Shown: in pieces, positions 1 through 9,184 of the stretch
Position numbering within the stretch: the stretch's first letter is position 1
Layout of the letters: every line of letters begins with the position of its first letter
Source of the DNA: Cyclobacteriaceae bacterium
Lineage (GTDB): Bacteria > Bacteroidota > Bacteroidia > Cytophagales > Cyclobacteriaceae
DNA length: 64,000 nt
Assembly (NCBI GenBank): GCA_028285685.1
Contig: JANQOR010000023.1
Span: forward strand, 186,001 to 250,000
Reading direction: 5' to 3'
The notes under the pieces: model-generated
What the model was told of the DNA's origin: nothing
The model's input: only the letters and a program-made list of their open reading frames with translations
Database searches by the model: none
Translations under genes and position numbers: made by a program

Positions 1-55
1 GGTTAGTTGCTCTCCAAAAAAATCAGATTTAAGTACTATGAGTATTATAAAAACA

Positions 56-909
56 CTAACTAATTAGTGACATCAGTAGCCTATATCCTGATAAGCTTAG
101 ATGCTTAACCAAAATCTCTTTGAACCTTACGCTATTTGTGTATCCACCATCTGCATCCATAAACTCGTTGAAAATTTCTACCCAATCGCTGTCACTAGGC
201 ATAATGAATCCAAGACCTACAGGTTCACCATTTCCTACCCGATGATTCTTGATGGATTTATGCCGGTACTCAAAGAGTTGATTGATTCCAATGAAGGTAA
301 ATGACTTGGGATCAGCAGCTACTTTGGAGGTGAGCGAATCATAAGAATCCGTGTGCTTGGTTATGAGGTTGGGAAGATACTTTTCCTTAATTGCATTTAT
401 GTCCTGGTCAATTCGAGTCTGAGTAACTGAGTAAGCCTTGAATCCTGAAAAGACCTTGGGAATATCATCCAGGGATGTTAATGTAGGCACCTCGGAAGCG
501 GTTATCAATAATTTACGTGATTTCAGGTAGGGTTGCGTAAAAAGGACCTCCTTCTTTCGTTGGTCCGTGATCGAGATATTCCCGATTCCAAAAACTCCAG
601 CTTGCCCGTCTTGCACAGATTTGTATGTAGACTTAAAGTCGGTGCCATCGCCAGTAAATATTGGAGTCACCGTGACTCCCTTTTCACGCTTAACATAGGC
701 AATAAAATCGTTTAGAATCTCTGGGCATATACCTTCCAGTCGGCCTGATTCGGAGTTCATGGAAGCGTATCTTGGAAGTTCAAAGTGTACAACGGAAATT
801 CTTCCGGACTTCTTGTCCAGTGTGGATTTCCAGTGTCACCTGTCAGTTGTGCATATGATGCAAGTGCACACAATAAGGATATTTTATAGTTTATGAAACG
901 AGTGGTCAT
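56..909 (-). pseudogene. Periplasmic substrate-binding protein (SBP_bac_3-like), interrupted by a frameshift
   Basis: The open part (56-760, 234 codons from an internal ATG) resembles family 3 extracellular solute-binding proteins. It has the typical stretch with GIGNISITDQRKKEVLFTQP, where such proteins read 'sIT..R...v.FS.PY'. It has no export signal of its own. Upstream, in another frame, an ATG at 907-909 opens a signal-peptide-like segment (MTTRFINYKISLLCALASYA) that stops at 757-759. In the main frame, family-like sequence (SGRISVVHFELPRYASMNSE) continues upstream of the internal ATG until a stop near 835. Joining the two frames around 815-840 gives one complete exported protein, so a one-base indel is the simplest explanation. 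It may be a real pseudogene or a sequencing error. No transporter genes sit beside it, so the ligand is unknown. Confidence 0.65.
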
Positions 910-1245
910 GTGGTTGAAATTAGGTTAGAAATAAATTGAGGTCACACCATAAATTGGGTGGACCCAAGTAAAAGAAGGGTCAAGTAACTTGCATAGTTGT
1001 CAAGGTTTTCGCTAGAGTCAATTTATCAATTGATAAGATTATCTACAATCTATTTCGATGAAAATGTGAGCGATATAGATGAAGAATTGTTTGGTTTGAG
1101 GCAGGCTAGATGGTGACTGAATTTTCAAAAGATCTCCGGGAATCTGATTGATCTTGATCTTTGGTAGTTATTAGACTATTAATTTTAAGGTGTTAAAACC
1201 GATCCGAAATAGACCTTAATGGAAACATGTTTGTTGTGAGCCTCA
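910..1245. other. Intergenic stretch, no gene seen
   Basis: No convincing coding region. The only structure noticed is a perfect 14-bp palindrome TTATCAATTGATAA at 1023-1036, which could be an operator-like site but is AT-rich and may be chance. Confidence 0.4.
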
Positions 1246-1548
1246 TTATTTTATCCAAATGGGCGTGGTATAGCTTACCTCTGGTGTACCGTCAAGGTAA
1301 GGAAGAACTTCTTTCATATGAAACAGGAACCAATCTGACCGGGCATTTGCCTCTAAATTTTCTGTATCGATGTAGTGCTCGAAAATGCATATTACATCTG
1401 GGTCTGTTTTATCATAGCAGTAGAAGTAGGCCGTTTGATATTCATTCTTATTAGCTCTTTGCTTTTGATCTTTCTCCCATAATTTCTTTACCACATCTCT
1501 CTTCCCCTCAACGGTCCTAATTTTTATAAATAAACAGGTTTCGTCCAT
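1246..1548 (-). CDS. ABM-domain (antibiotic biosynthesis monooxygenase-like) protein
   Basis: A 100-residue protein with the dimeric alpha/beta-barrel (ABM, PF03992) pattern. It starts with a beta strand (ETCLFIKIRTVEGKRD), then a helix with KKLWEKDQK, then the strand YFYCYDKTDPDVICIFEHY, followed by a helix and PYLDGTPEV. Proteins of this size are cytoplasmic and include quinol monooxygenases, haem-degrading enzymes and many of unknown substrate. The in-frame codon further upstream at 1566 is TTG, so the ATG at 1548 is preferred as start. It lies 30 bp downstream of the MGMT-like gene on the same strand and may be co-transcribed. The substrate cannot be told from sequence. Confidence 0.65.
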   Translation of the reverse strand: MDETCLFIKIRTVEGKRDVVKKLWEKDQKQRANKNEYQTAYFYCYDKTDPDVICIFEHYIDTENLEANARSDWFLFHMKEVLPYLDGTPEVSYTTPIWIK

Positions 1549-1578
1549 TTCCCTATTATATATCAATTACTTCCGGGA

Positions 1579-2049
1579 TTATTTCCATCGAACCAGGTGT
1601 GCCATGAAATCCTTGATTTTCGGCGGTTTTTTGCCCTTTCCCGGTTCTACCTTATGACCTTCGGATTCAAGTCGCTTGACTAAAGTGGTTGCTCCTCCAG
1701 AAAGTTTGACGTTGATGGAACCATCAGCTTTTAACACACGCCAGTAGGGAGTTACATTACTTTTAACAGCCATCTCCTCTTCGGCAGCAAGAGCGACATA
1801 CTTTAAGTAAACACCTGTAGGAATAGCAGCCGTGACCTGCACGCCCTTTTCCTTTGCCAGGATCTCCCGAATGATGTCTGTGGTCAGTAACTCACCTCTT
1901 TTTGTTTTGTTAATTAATCTTTCGATATCCTTTGCGTTAGGAATGAGTATTTTTCCCTTACCGAGCCTGTCCTCCCAATCAGGGGTAATGTTGTGAATTT
2001 TTTCTTCTACCTCGTTTACTTTCTCTCTCCAGGTTTTCTTTTTTGTCAT
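1579..2049 (-). CDS. MGMT-like DNA-binding protein, active-site cysteine absent
   Basis: A 156-residue protein matching the short MGMT/alkyltransferase-like family common in Bacteroidota. The central segment (LLTTDIIREILAKEKGV) corresponds to the helix-turn-helix of the O6-alkylguanine transferase fold. TPYWRVLKADGSIN occupies the place of the PCHRV active-site motif, with Tyr where the acceptor Cys would be. The C-terminus is Lys-rich (GKGKKPPKIKDF). Without the cysteine it cannot act as a suicide methyltransferase. By analogy to alkyltransferase-like (ATL) proteins it might flag alkylated guanine for repair. The family match is reasonably sure; the function is inferred. Confidence 0.65.
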   Translation of the reverse strand: MTKKKTWREKVNEVEEKIHNITPDWEDRLGKGKILIPNAKDIERLINKTKRGELLTTDIIREILAKEKGVQVTAAIPTGVYLKYVALAAEEEMAVKSNVTPYWRVLKADGSINVKLSGGATTLVKRLESEGHKVEPGKGKKPPKIKDFMAHLVRWK

Positions 2050-2097
2050 GGTCAGTTTTTTATGTTCTTACCCCTTGGCTAAGTTCCAATCAATGTC

Positions 2098-2598
2098 CTA
2101 TTCGTTTACTTGGTCTACCTCACTTGGCTTGTTGGTGGATACAACACAATCAATCTTCCAGGCATCCTCATACTTCTTATAGATAGTTACCCATGAGTAT
2201 ACTGTTGATTTCTTTTTCTTTCTGTTCCCGTCTAGATAGCTCACTACCATCTCTTTGTTGACAATTGCATATGCCAAATCAAGATTTTCTGAAAATCGGA
2301 TGATAGGAGGGTTGATGTCATCCCACTTTTCTAACTGGACAGTTTTGAGATAATTCATGTTGTTGAAAATAAATTCTTCCTTATTGGGTTTGCTAATGAT
2401 CCCATTGTAAACAGCAATAAACTCATCAGATAATTGATCGGCTGATTCATCAAATAGTCTTTGAAAATTATTCACGCGCTGTTGGTGGTGGAGTTGTAGA
2501 ATTTTCACTGTCTCCGCTTCTACGTCAGCGCTTTCCTGACATGCAAAGATTCCAAAAATTGAAAGAGCAATTGAGATCTTAGTTCTTGTAGTTCTCAT
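2098..2598 (-). CDS. Exported protein of unknown function, possible NTF2-like fold
   Basis: A 166-residue protein with an N-terminal signal segment (KISIALSIFGIFACQES) whose Cys looks like a lipoprotein processing site. The mature part begins with a helical stretch and ends with strands that include STVYSWVTIYKKYEDAWKI, a pattern seen in NTF2/SnoaL-like folds. No catalytic residues are recognisable. It starts 14 bp after the stop of the gene at 2613-3266 on the same strand, so the two are probably one transcript. It is likely anchored in an envelope membrane; its role is unknown. Confidence 0.55.
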   Translation of the reverse strand: MRTTRTKISIALSIFGIFACQESADVEAETVKILQLHHQQRVNNFQRLFDESADQLSDEFIAVYNGIISKPNKEEFIFNNMNYLKTVQLEKWDDINPPIIRFSENLDLAYAIVNKEMVVSYLDGNRKKKKSTVYSWVTIYKKYEDAWKIDCVVSTNKPSEVDQVNE

Positions 2599-2612
2599 TG
2601 TAACTAGTTATG

Positions 2613-3266
2613 CTAATCGAGATGGATTGTGGCATAGCTATCGTCCTGGCCTATATCGTCGTTCCAGACAGCATCTTCTCCTACGGATCCGATAACATTT
2701 ATAATACCGCTACTTATTGATAAGTCTTGAAGTGGAAAACCAATAATGAACGTCTTGTTGTCTTTTAATCTGTAGTAGGTAACATTTCCTCTTTTTTCGT
2801 TTACCCAGTTCCTGCTTTTTATTCCCTCTTGGTTAGTAATACCATTGAACCCGACGTAGCTCCTGTTTTCTATCTTTTTAGGACCAACAGAAACCATCTT
2901 ATCATATCTAAATACAGCATTAGAGCCATACCATCCAAACCCATTTTCCTGGTTATGGTCTATATCTACTGAAAGACTTAATGCTGGAAAATCACTTTCC
3001 AACTCCTGAAAAATCACATACTTAAACCAAATGCTATCCGTCTGTGCATCATAGTGGTAAGACAATTCCTTACCATCCGCATCTCCATACTTTGTGTCCC
3101 CGCTGACATCAACCAACAGACTCTTCCAACTAAAATTCGTCACCTTATCAGGAGTGCTAAGGTGCATGGGGAATGACACGTGATTTTCCTCCGCGTTAAA
3201 AAAGAAGAGCCTAATGAGAATGATTACCAAAAAGATTCCTAAGACTATTTTAACTGTTCTTTTCAT
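2613..3266 (-). CDS. Membrane-anchored or secreted beta-sandwich protein, unknown function
   Basis: 217 residues. The N-terminus (MKRTVKIVLGIFLVIILIRL) is a signal anchor or uncleaved signal peptide. The rest is strand-rich with many aromatic and Asp/Asn residues, e.g. LSLSVDIDHNQENGFGWYG, reminiscent of carbohydrate-binding or DOMON-type beta-sandwich modules, but I cannot assign a family. It is upstream of and close to the 2098-2598 lipoprotein gene. Expected location is the periplasm or cell surface. Confidence 0.5.
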   Translation of the reverse strand: MKRTVKIVLGIFLVIILIRLFFFNAEENHVSFPMHLSTPDKVTNFSWKSLLVDVSGDTKYGDADGKELSYHYDAQTDSIWFKYVIFQELESDFPALSLSVDIDHNQENGFGWYGSNAVFRYDKMVSVGPKKIENRSYVGFNGITNQEGIKSRNWVNEKRGNVTYYRLKDNKTFIIGFPLQDLSISSGIINVIGSVGEDAVWNDDIGQDDSYATIHLD

Positions 3267-3562
3267 TTGTTGAGATTTCCACTTTTTCTAAAATCAAGTC
3301 AAAGAGCAGAGCTATACGGGTCTGCTTTAAATACTAGTTAGGCAGGGTTCTGCTAGGTTAGATGATTCAGCAAGGAAAAATCTCCGTCGAAAGTAGGATT
3401 TTTGTTTTCAGCGCTTAATTAAGACTAAAGTAGGAGGGATAAAATGAGTACTTAAAATTGAGTTGGTTCGTGCCTCAAAGGGTGAAATGAAAAACCTGAG
3501 TTATCTTATTTTAACGATACTAAATATTTCAGTAGACATAATCGTTCTGAAAGAGTATTACT

Positions 3563-4402
3563 ATGCCAAATAATAAAAAAGTTGGAGATTTTTTTCCGGA
3601 TTTTGAATTACCTGATCACAGCGGAAGGCTCAGACGCCTTTCTTCTTTAACCAGGCAGAGTGAAGCCGATAAGAGATATGATTTCAAAGACGGCTATCCA
3701 CTCGTTGTTATCTTCTCCAGGGGTTTCTTTTGCCCGAGAGATCAAACTCAATTTCGATCACTTGTCAGCTTTCAAAATGAACTAAAAGTCAACTTCTGCA
3801 AGATGATTAGCATCAGTGCCGATGATCCAATGACTTCTGCAGCATTTAGGGCGGGTTTAGGTGCCTCATGGCCTTTTTTTAGTGATACAAAGCGTTCTGT
3901 TATAAAGGAACTAGATATCATGGACGAAACGGAAGGTGAGTATGCACACAGAGCGCTCCCCTACACTTATGTTTTGAAATCTAACCTTGAAATCTTCAAA
4001 ATTTACAACGGCTGGTATTTTGTGGGAAGACCTACGATTGAAGAACTCCGTCAGGATTTCCGGGCCATAATGAGCGAAATGGATTACTATTCTTATGAGG
4101 TGTACAATACAGATCATGTGAAAAAGATCCGAATTCCACAGCAAACATGGGAAAATTCTCCTGCCTTAGGACTTTCCGGATCGCCCGTTTATGAGGGTGA
4201 GGTGGATTCTTTCGATCTACGCACTGGAAATGGGTTTATCAAAGCAGCAGAAATAACAGAGCCCATATTCTTCAACTTCACAGCAATTCCCGGAGAAGGA
4301 TATCGCACCATTTCACCAGGAAACAAGGTGCGATTCGAGTTGGTGGAAACGCATACCGGTCTTTCGGCGAGCAATATTCAAAAACAGGATGGATCTCAAT
4401 AG
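3563..4402 (+). CDS. Peroxiredoxin-like protein fused to a C-terminal cold-shock domain
   Basis: A 279-residue cytoplasmic protein. Residues 1-170 form a thioredoxin-fold peroxiredoxin-like domain of the 'RG.wCP.C' type: VIFSRGFFCPRDQTQFRSL, with Cys57 as the only candidate peroxidatic cysteine, and RD replacing the usual YC. It continues with ISISADDP and ALPYTYVL strands. From about residue 205 to 275 there is a clear cold-shock (CSD/OB-fold) domain: YEGEVDSFDLRTGNGFIKA (RNP1-like GNGFI), then IFFNFTAIPGEGY, then PGNKVRFELVETHTGLSASN. The likely roles are thiol redox chemistry plus nucleic-acid binding in one chain. It stands alone, with about 300 bp of upstream non-coding DNA. Both domain assignments are strong; the combined function is unknown. 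Confidence 0.75.
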   Translation: MPNNKKVGDFFPDFELPDHSGRLRRLSSLTRQSEADKRYDFKDGYPLVVIFSRGFFCPRDQTQFRSLVSFQNELKVNFCKMISISADDPMTSAAFRAGLGASWPFFSDTKRSVIKELDIMDETEGEYAHRALPYTYVLKSNLEIFKIYNGWYFVGRPTIEELRQDFRAIMSEMDYYSYEVYNTDHVKKIRIPQQTWENSPALGLSGSPVYEGEVDSFDLRTGNGFIKAAEITEPIFFNFTAIPGEGYRTISPGNKVRFELVETHTGLSASNIQKQDGSQ

Positions 4403-4497
4403 CCAATGCGCAATTGAATTGTATGTGTGAAATATTCCTTTCCGATTTATTTGATAGTATTTTAGGATATTAATAGTCATCACTTCCCATCAAAAAG

Positions 4498-7400
4498 ATG
4501 AAAGACATCGTCGCTGGTTTACTATTTATTTCAGTTTCAGCTTTCGCCCAAAAGTCAGATAGCATTCAGGCAAGCGACCATGCAAGTCGAGCATTAACCT
4601 TTTCAAGAAATGCTGACTACAAAAACAGTATTGCGTACTATCAAAGAGCAGTTGACTTGTTTAAAAGTGCAGGTATTCAAAGCAAGTATTTCAAACATTC
4701 GGCTGATTTGTGTCAGGCGTACATTGATAATGCCGATTATGACCAGGCGCTCCAACTAGCAAAAGATGGGGCTGCAGCTGCCCTATCTGAAGGTTTGTTG
4801 GAGCATGAAGATGTTTTCACTAGAAAGCTGGGAATCATTCACAATAAGCTGTCAAACTTCACAGATGCACTTTCCTACTTTGAAAAATCTACGGAGTTTA
4901 GAAAGTCGACCTACGGAGAAGCCGATCCGAGATATGCTTTGAGCCTTGCATCCGAGGCTACCGTTTATCTCAAGCTCGAAAATGCTCAAAAAGCCAAGGA
5001 CTTATTGACCACGGGGCTTGATATACTGAACAGAGCTGGGGAAAGTGCACGAAAGGAAAAAGTGACCTTGCTGCAAAACATGGGAGCCGTGAGTCATGCA
5101 ATGAGCAATTTTTCGGAGATGGTAACTTACAACCAAGAAGCCCTTGATCTTTCTCTGGAAGTGTTTGAGACCGATCCGATGCGTATAGCCAGGGCCTATC
5201 GAGGTCTGGGGGTCTCTTACTACCATTTTGATGAACCGAGGAAATCAATTCAATATCATCAACAGTCCCTGGAAATTCAGCGGACGTTGGTGGGCGACAA
5301 TCATCCCGAGCTTATTGATAATTACATATCGCTGAGTTTCAATTATTACAAAACGTTTGAACCGCTCCTTAGCCTGGAGACGGGAGAAAAAGCTTACGAA
5401 ATCGCGAAATTCCACTTTGGAGAAGTACATGAGAAGACCCTGTCAGGGCTCTCATGCATCGTATCGGCCTACAATTTAATGCGTAAACCCAAAGAGGCAC
5501 TTGAGTTCGTCCATAAGCTGGTGGAGGGAAAAACCAGGCTCTATGGGGAAGACAACAACCAGGTGGCTTCTACCTATTTGCAACTGGCAATTGCTTACAA
5601 GTGGAATGGAGAAATAAGAAAGGGGCTTCCATACTATTTGAAGGCGATGGAAATCAGGGAAAGGCTATGGGATTTTCACTCTAACCTGGCCGATGGCTAC
5701 AGTTCACTTTCATTGGCGTATTACTCCGCAGAAGAATATGACTTAGCCCTGGAAAGTGCGAACCTGGCTCTTCATAAAAATAACCCGACTGCTGAAAAAA
5801 TTGAGGGAGTTGAGTGGCCGACCCTGGAAGGCTACATGGCATTTTCCACACACTGGAAGGCTGCTGAGATAAAGATGTTTGTACTGTACAAAATGGCTGC
5901 AATCAAACCCGATTCCAGCGCCTATTATTATGAGGCGATTCGGAATGGAGCAAAATTTTGGGAAGCGTTGCTAGAAGATCGACAGCAAAAACTGATACTT
6001 ACCGGGGATAAGTTTTGGTATGTCTCCAACTCACACCTGGCCTTTGAGGTTGGATTAGAGGCCGCACATCATCTTTATGAAAAGACCGGTAACCAAGAAT
6101 ATCAAGAGGAGCTGTACTATTTTAATGAGCGATCAAAAGCCAACATGTTATTGGCACAATCGGTCAGTAAAAAGGCGGAGTCGTTTGCCGGTATTCCTGA
6201 CGCACTTCTTGAAGAAGAGGAATCGATTCTTCGATCTATTGAGTCTGCAAAAAATGAATATGTGGCCTTGCTTTCCGAGCGTGGTTCTGAGGAAATGCAA
6301 ATTTTGTCTGCTAAGAACCAACTATTGGGGGAAGAGGAAAAGTATTTAGCCTTAAGGAGGCGTTTTAAGGAAGATTACCCGAAATACCATGAATTGAAGC
6401 ACGCTAATTCGTTGGCTAAACTTGAGGACGTACAATCCTATCTTTCCAATCAACCGGCCTCAACTGCGATTCTGGAATATTTTGTTGCAGGCGCCTACGT
6501 TTATGTCTCAGCAATAACTAAAGATTCTGTCAAAACCCTCCAAACTAAATTTGATAAGTCCTATCCTATGTCGAAAAAGGTGGCCGATTTCCGAAGTAGT
6601 ATTTTGAGCATCGAGGATTCTGCTTTTTATCGGCATGCCAACCATCTCCATGCCTTGCTTATCCAACCTGTGCAAGAGTTACTTGGTGATCATAAAGTTA
6701 AGTCCTTGATCATAGTGACAGATGGCGAACTAGGATATGTTCCCTACGAAATACTCACGGAGGATGAAGACAGTAGCTACTTGATGGAAGATTTTGAGAT
6801 CCGCTATGCCAATTCCGTCACCTTACTACTTGATGACTTTCAGCCAAATACTGGAAATGAGCTGATAAGCTTTGCTCCTGATTTCAAAGGAGACAATCTA
6901 CTCGCATCCGCAGATGTGGTGAGAAGTGGGATGGCCGATCTTCCCGGAGCTTTTGACGAGGTGAATGCACTTTCTTCGATCCTGGACAACACCTCATTTC
7001 TAAAGGGTGAGGCTACCGAGACTAATTTTCGGGATAATTCAACCAAGTATGGATTGATTCACCTAGCGACCCATGCTATTGTCGACGAAAACAGCCCTGA
7101 GAGCGCCAGGCTCATATTCAGTACTGCAAATGATACAATAAACGATGGATATCTATATCCTCACGAGATTTACAACCTCCAGCTAAATGCTCAATTGGTA
7201 ACATTAAGCGCTTGTAACACCGGTTTTGGGAAAATTAGAAAAGGGGAGGGAGTGATGAGTCTTTCCAGGGCATTTGCCTATGCGGGAGTACCTTCTACAG
7301 TTGTAAGTCTGTGGCCAGCCTCAGACAAATCAACACCTGAATTGATGAAATACTTTTATCAGAATTTGAAGGACGGCCAGGAAAAAGATATTGCACTCAA

Positions 7401-7584
7401 CAATGCCAGAAAGGAATACCTTCAAAATGCTACCGGCAAATCAAAACATCCTTTTTACTGGGGTGGATTTGTATTGATCGGCGAAAATCAGCCGCTTCAA
7501 CCAGGAATTAATCCACTGATTTGGTTACTACCATCTGCGATAGTGATCGTAGCAATCTTCATCGGTTATCGCCGGAAGAGATAA
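4498..7584 (+). CDS. TPR-CHAT domain protein (caspase-like protease family), membrane anchored
   Basis: A 1028-residue protein with a signal peptide (MKDIVAGLLFISVSAFAQ). About ten tetratricopeptide repeats span roughly residues 30-430, followed by a helical region (510-640), a CHAT peptidase domain (650-1000) and a C-terminal transmembrane helix (WLLPSAIVIVAIFIGY) ending in basic residues. The catalytic dyad of the clan CD fold is present: His859 in LIHLATHA and Cys906 in LSACNTGFG. The signal peptide and terminal anchor place the protease domain in the periplasm or at the surface. A homologous TPR-CHAT gene lies at the far end of the window. CHAT proteases act on partner proteins (as in Craspase and bacterial death systems), but no partner is recognisable next door, so the target is unknown. 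Confidence 0.85.
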   Translation: MKDIVAGLLFISVSAFAQKSDSIQASDHASRALTFSRNADYKNSIAYYQRAVDLFKSAGIQSKYFKHSADLCQAYIDNADYDQALQLAKDGAAAALSEGLLEHEDVFTRKLGIIHNKLSNFTDALSYFEKSTEFRKSTYGEADPRYALSLASEATVYLKLENAQKAKDLLTTGLDILNRAGESARKEKVTLLQNMGAVSHAMSNFSEMVTYNQEALDLSLEVFETDPMRIARAYRGLGVSYYHFDEPRKSIQYHQQSLEIQRTLVGDNHPELIDNYISLSFNYYKTFEPLLSLETGEKAYEIAKFHFGEVHEKTLSGLSCIVSAYNLMRKPKEALEFVHKLVEGKTRLYGEDNNQVASTYLQLAIAYKWNGEIRKGLPYYLKAMEIRERLWDFHSNLADGYSSLSLAYYSAEEYDLALESANLALHKNNPTAEKIEGVEWPTLEGYMAFSTHWKAAEIKMFVLYKMAAIKPDSSAYYYEAIRNGAKFWEALLEDRQQKLILTGDKFWYVSNSHLAFEVGLEAAHHLYEKTGNQEYQEELYYFNERSKANMLLAQSVSKKAESFAGIPDALLEEEESILRSIESAKNEYVALLSERGSEEMQILSAKNQLLGEEEKYLALRRRFKEDYPKYHELKHANSLAKLEDVQSYLSNQPASTAILEYFVAGAYVYVSAITKDSVKTLQTKFDKSYPMSKKVADFRSSILSIEDSAFYRHANHLHALLIQPVQELLGDHKVKSLIIVTDGELGYVPYEILTEDEDSSYLMEDFEIRYANSVTLLLDDFQPNTGNELISFAPDFKGDNLLASADVVRSGMADLPGAFDEVNALSSILDNTSFLKGEATETNFRDNSTKYGLIHLATHAIVDENSPESARLIFSTANDTINDGYLYPHEIYNLQLNAQLVTLSACNTGFGKIRKGEGVMSLSRAFAYAGVPSTVVSLWPASDKSTPELMKYFYQNLKDGQEKDIALNNARKEYLQNATGKSKHPFYWGGFVLIGENQPLQPGINPLIWLLPSAIVIVAIFIGYRRKR

Positions 7585-7723
7585 CAACTGTGTGAGAATA
7601 TGGATTCTGTTCGATGTGGGCAGTCTCGTGAGGAATTTGCTGCTTGACATAGCAGAAGAGCACTAAATCTTAAATCAGGTTAGATTGGGAGAAGTTGATT
7701 TGCAGGATACCAAAACAATCCCA

Positions 7724-9184
7724 ATGAAGGTAACATCTCTTTTTTTCAATGGTGTTTTAGTGTTCAGTATTCTTTTCGGATGCCAGACTCTACCAAAACA
7801 ATTAACTGCTTCGCAGTATGTTCAGCAATCACTCAAATACATCGGGGATATCAACTCGGACGACTTAAAAGTGTCATTGCAGGTTATTTGTCCTGAGGGT
7901 CAAAACAGAGGTCAGTCTTATCATCCACAGCCGCCTTACAACTCGTATCAGGTTGAGACCCGATTTGAAATTGATCGATCAGGTGGAAGAGAGGTGGCGC
8001 AGTTCATAAATCCTTTTAATGGATTCGTATTTGGAGGCTTTCATGTGCTCAAGGATGGAAAATACACTGCCTACGATGCGATTTCATCCACGGCTAGAGA
8101 GATCACCTCACTTGGATTTGGGAACTACCGACACTTTCCCCATGGACACCTGCAGCGGGCTTTAGAGGATACAACAGAGTTGGTGTATGAGGGACTGAGT
8201 TCTTTTCGGAACAGTCAAGCACATGTAGTCAAGATTATGGGTGACCGTGGAGTAAAGCTGTTTTTGCACCCGAAGACATACGCATTGCTGCAGGTTGAAC
8301 TTCAAACCGTCCATCATCCGTATGGGGATGGGGTCATAATTAAGAAGTACTACGACTACCGGGAATTTGGTCCGCTACGCTTTCCCACAAGATTTGAAGC
8401 CGGTGGTGTATATGAATCGTGGGGAACCTTATTGAATAAGTATGAGGTAAGCGAGCTGGATAATCCTATTGTACTTCCTGACCTTAGTCCTTTTCGTCGA
8501 CTAGCTGGTGATTATCCTCCGGCAAGGATGGTTTCATTGGCGGATAACATCTACATGATCCAAAATATTTCAGATGACGAGTTGGGGATATTTGATTACA
8601 ACGTGCTTGTTGCCGAATTTGAGGATCACATACTGATCGGCGAAGCCCCCGTCTCAAATGCTTCTTCTATCAAGGCGATTGATATGGTACGGAATCATTT
8701 TCCAGATAAGCCGATCAAATACCTGGTACAAAGTCATCATCACTCTGACCACATCGGGGGTATTCGCGAGTACATCGCAAGAGAAGTGAAACTTGTAGTG
8801 CCGTCTGCCAGTCAGGCGCTGTTTGAAAGGATCGCTAGTGCACCCTGGAACCTCGAACCAGATACTCAAAGCAAAGCTCCTGAGAAGCCCGGGTTCTTAA
8901 CAGTAGAGGAAACGGTTACGTTTGGCGATGAATTAAACCAAGCCATAGTTACTAACATTGGTCCGATCCCGCATGTTAACGACATGCTTGCCATTTACTT
9001 CCCCAAACAGCAACTCGTGTGGCAAGCGGACATGATTACGTACGGCGAATGGCGTTTGACGCTGGAACCATCTGTAATCTTTCTTGAAAAACTCAAAAAA
9101 TATGGCTGGACCACCAGCACAATTGCAGGGGTGCATGGTCAGATATTAGATGGAAAAGCCCTTGAAGATTACCTGAGAAACTAG
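7724..9184 (+). CDS. Exported metallo-beta-lactamase-fold hydrolase
   Basis: 486 residues from the ATG at 7724, which directly precedes a lipoprotein-type signal (FNGVLVFSILFGCQT). The open frame extends to 7685, but that adds a polar stretch before the signal. The N-terminal half (to about 290) is strand-rich. The C-terminal half is an MBL domain with a complete metal set: HHHSDH at residues 338-343 (the HxHxDH motif), His in PIPHVND, Asp in VWQADMI and a final His in GVHGQ. It is probably a two-zinc hydrolase in the periplasm; the substrate is unknown. Its stop codon overlaps by four bases (CTAG) the stop of the convergent AraC gene. Confidence 0.8.
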   Translation: MKVTSLFFNGVLVFSILFGCQTLPKQLTASQYVQQSLKYIGDINSDDLKVSLQVICPEGQNRGQSYHPQPPYNSYQVETRFEIDRSGGREVAQFINPFNGFVFGGFHVLKDGKYTAYDAISSTAREITSLGFGNYRHFPHGHLQRALEDTTELVYEGLSSFRNSQAHVVKIMGDRGVKLFLHPKTYALLQVELQTVHHPYGDGVIIKKYYDYREFGPLRFPTRFEAGGVYESWGTLLNKYEVSELDNPIVLPDLSPFRRLAGDYPPARMVSLADNIYMIQNISDDELGIFDYNVLVAEFEDHILIGEAPVSNASSIKAIDMVRNHFPDKPIKYLVQSHHHSDHIGGIREYIAREVKLVVPSASQALFERIASAPWNLEPDTQSKAPEKPGFLTVEETVTFGDELNQAIVTNIGPIPHVNDMLAIYFPKQQLVWQADMITYGEWRLTLEPSVIFLEKLKKYGWTTSTIAGVHGQILDGKALEDYLRN

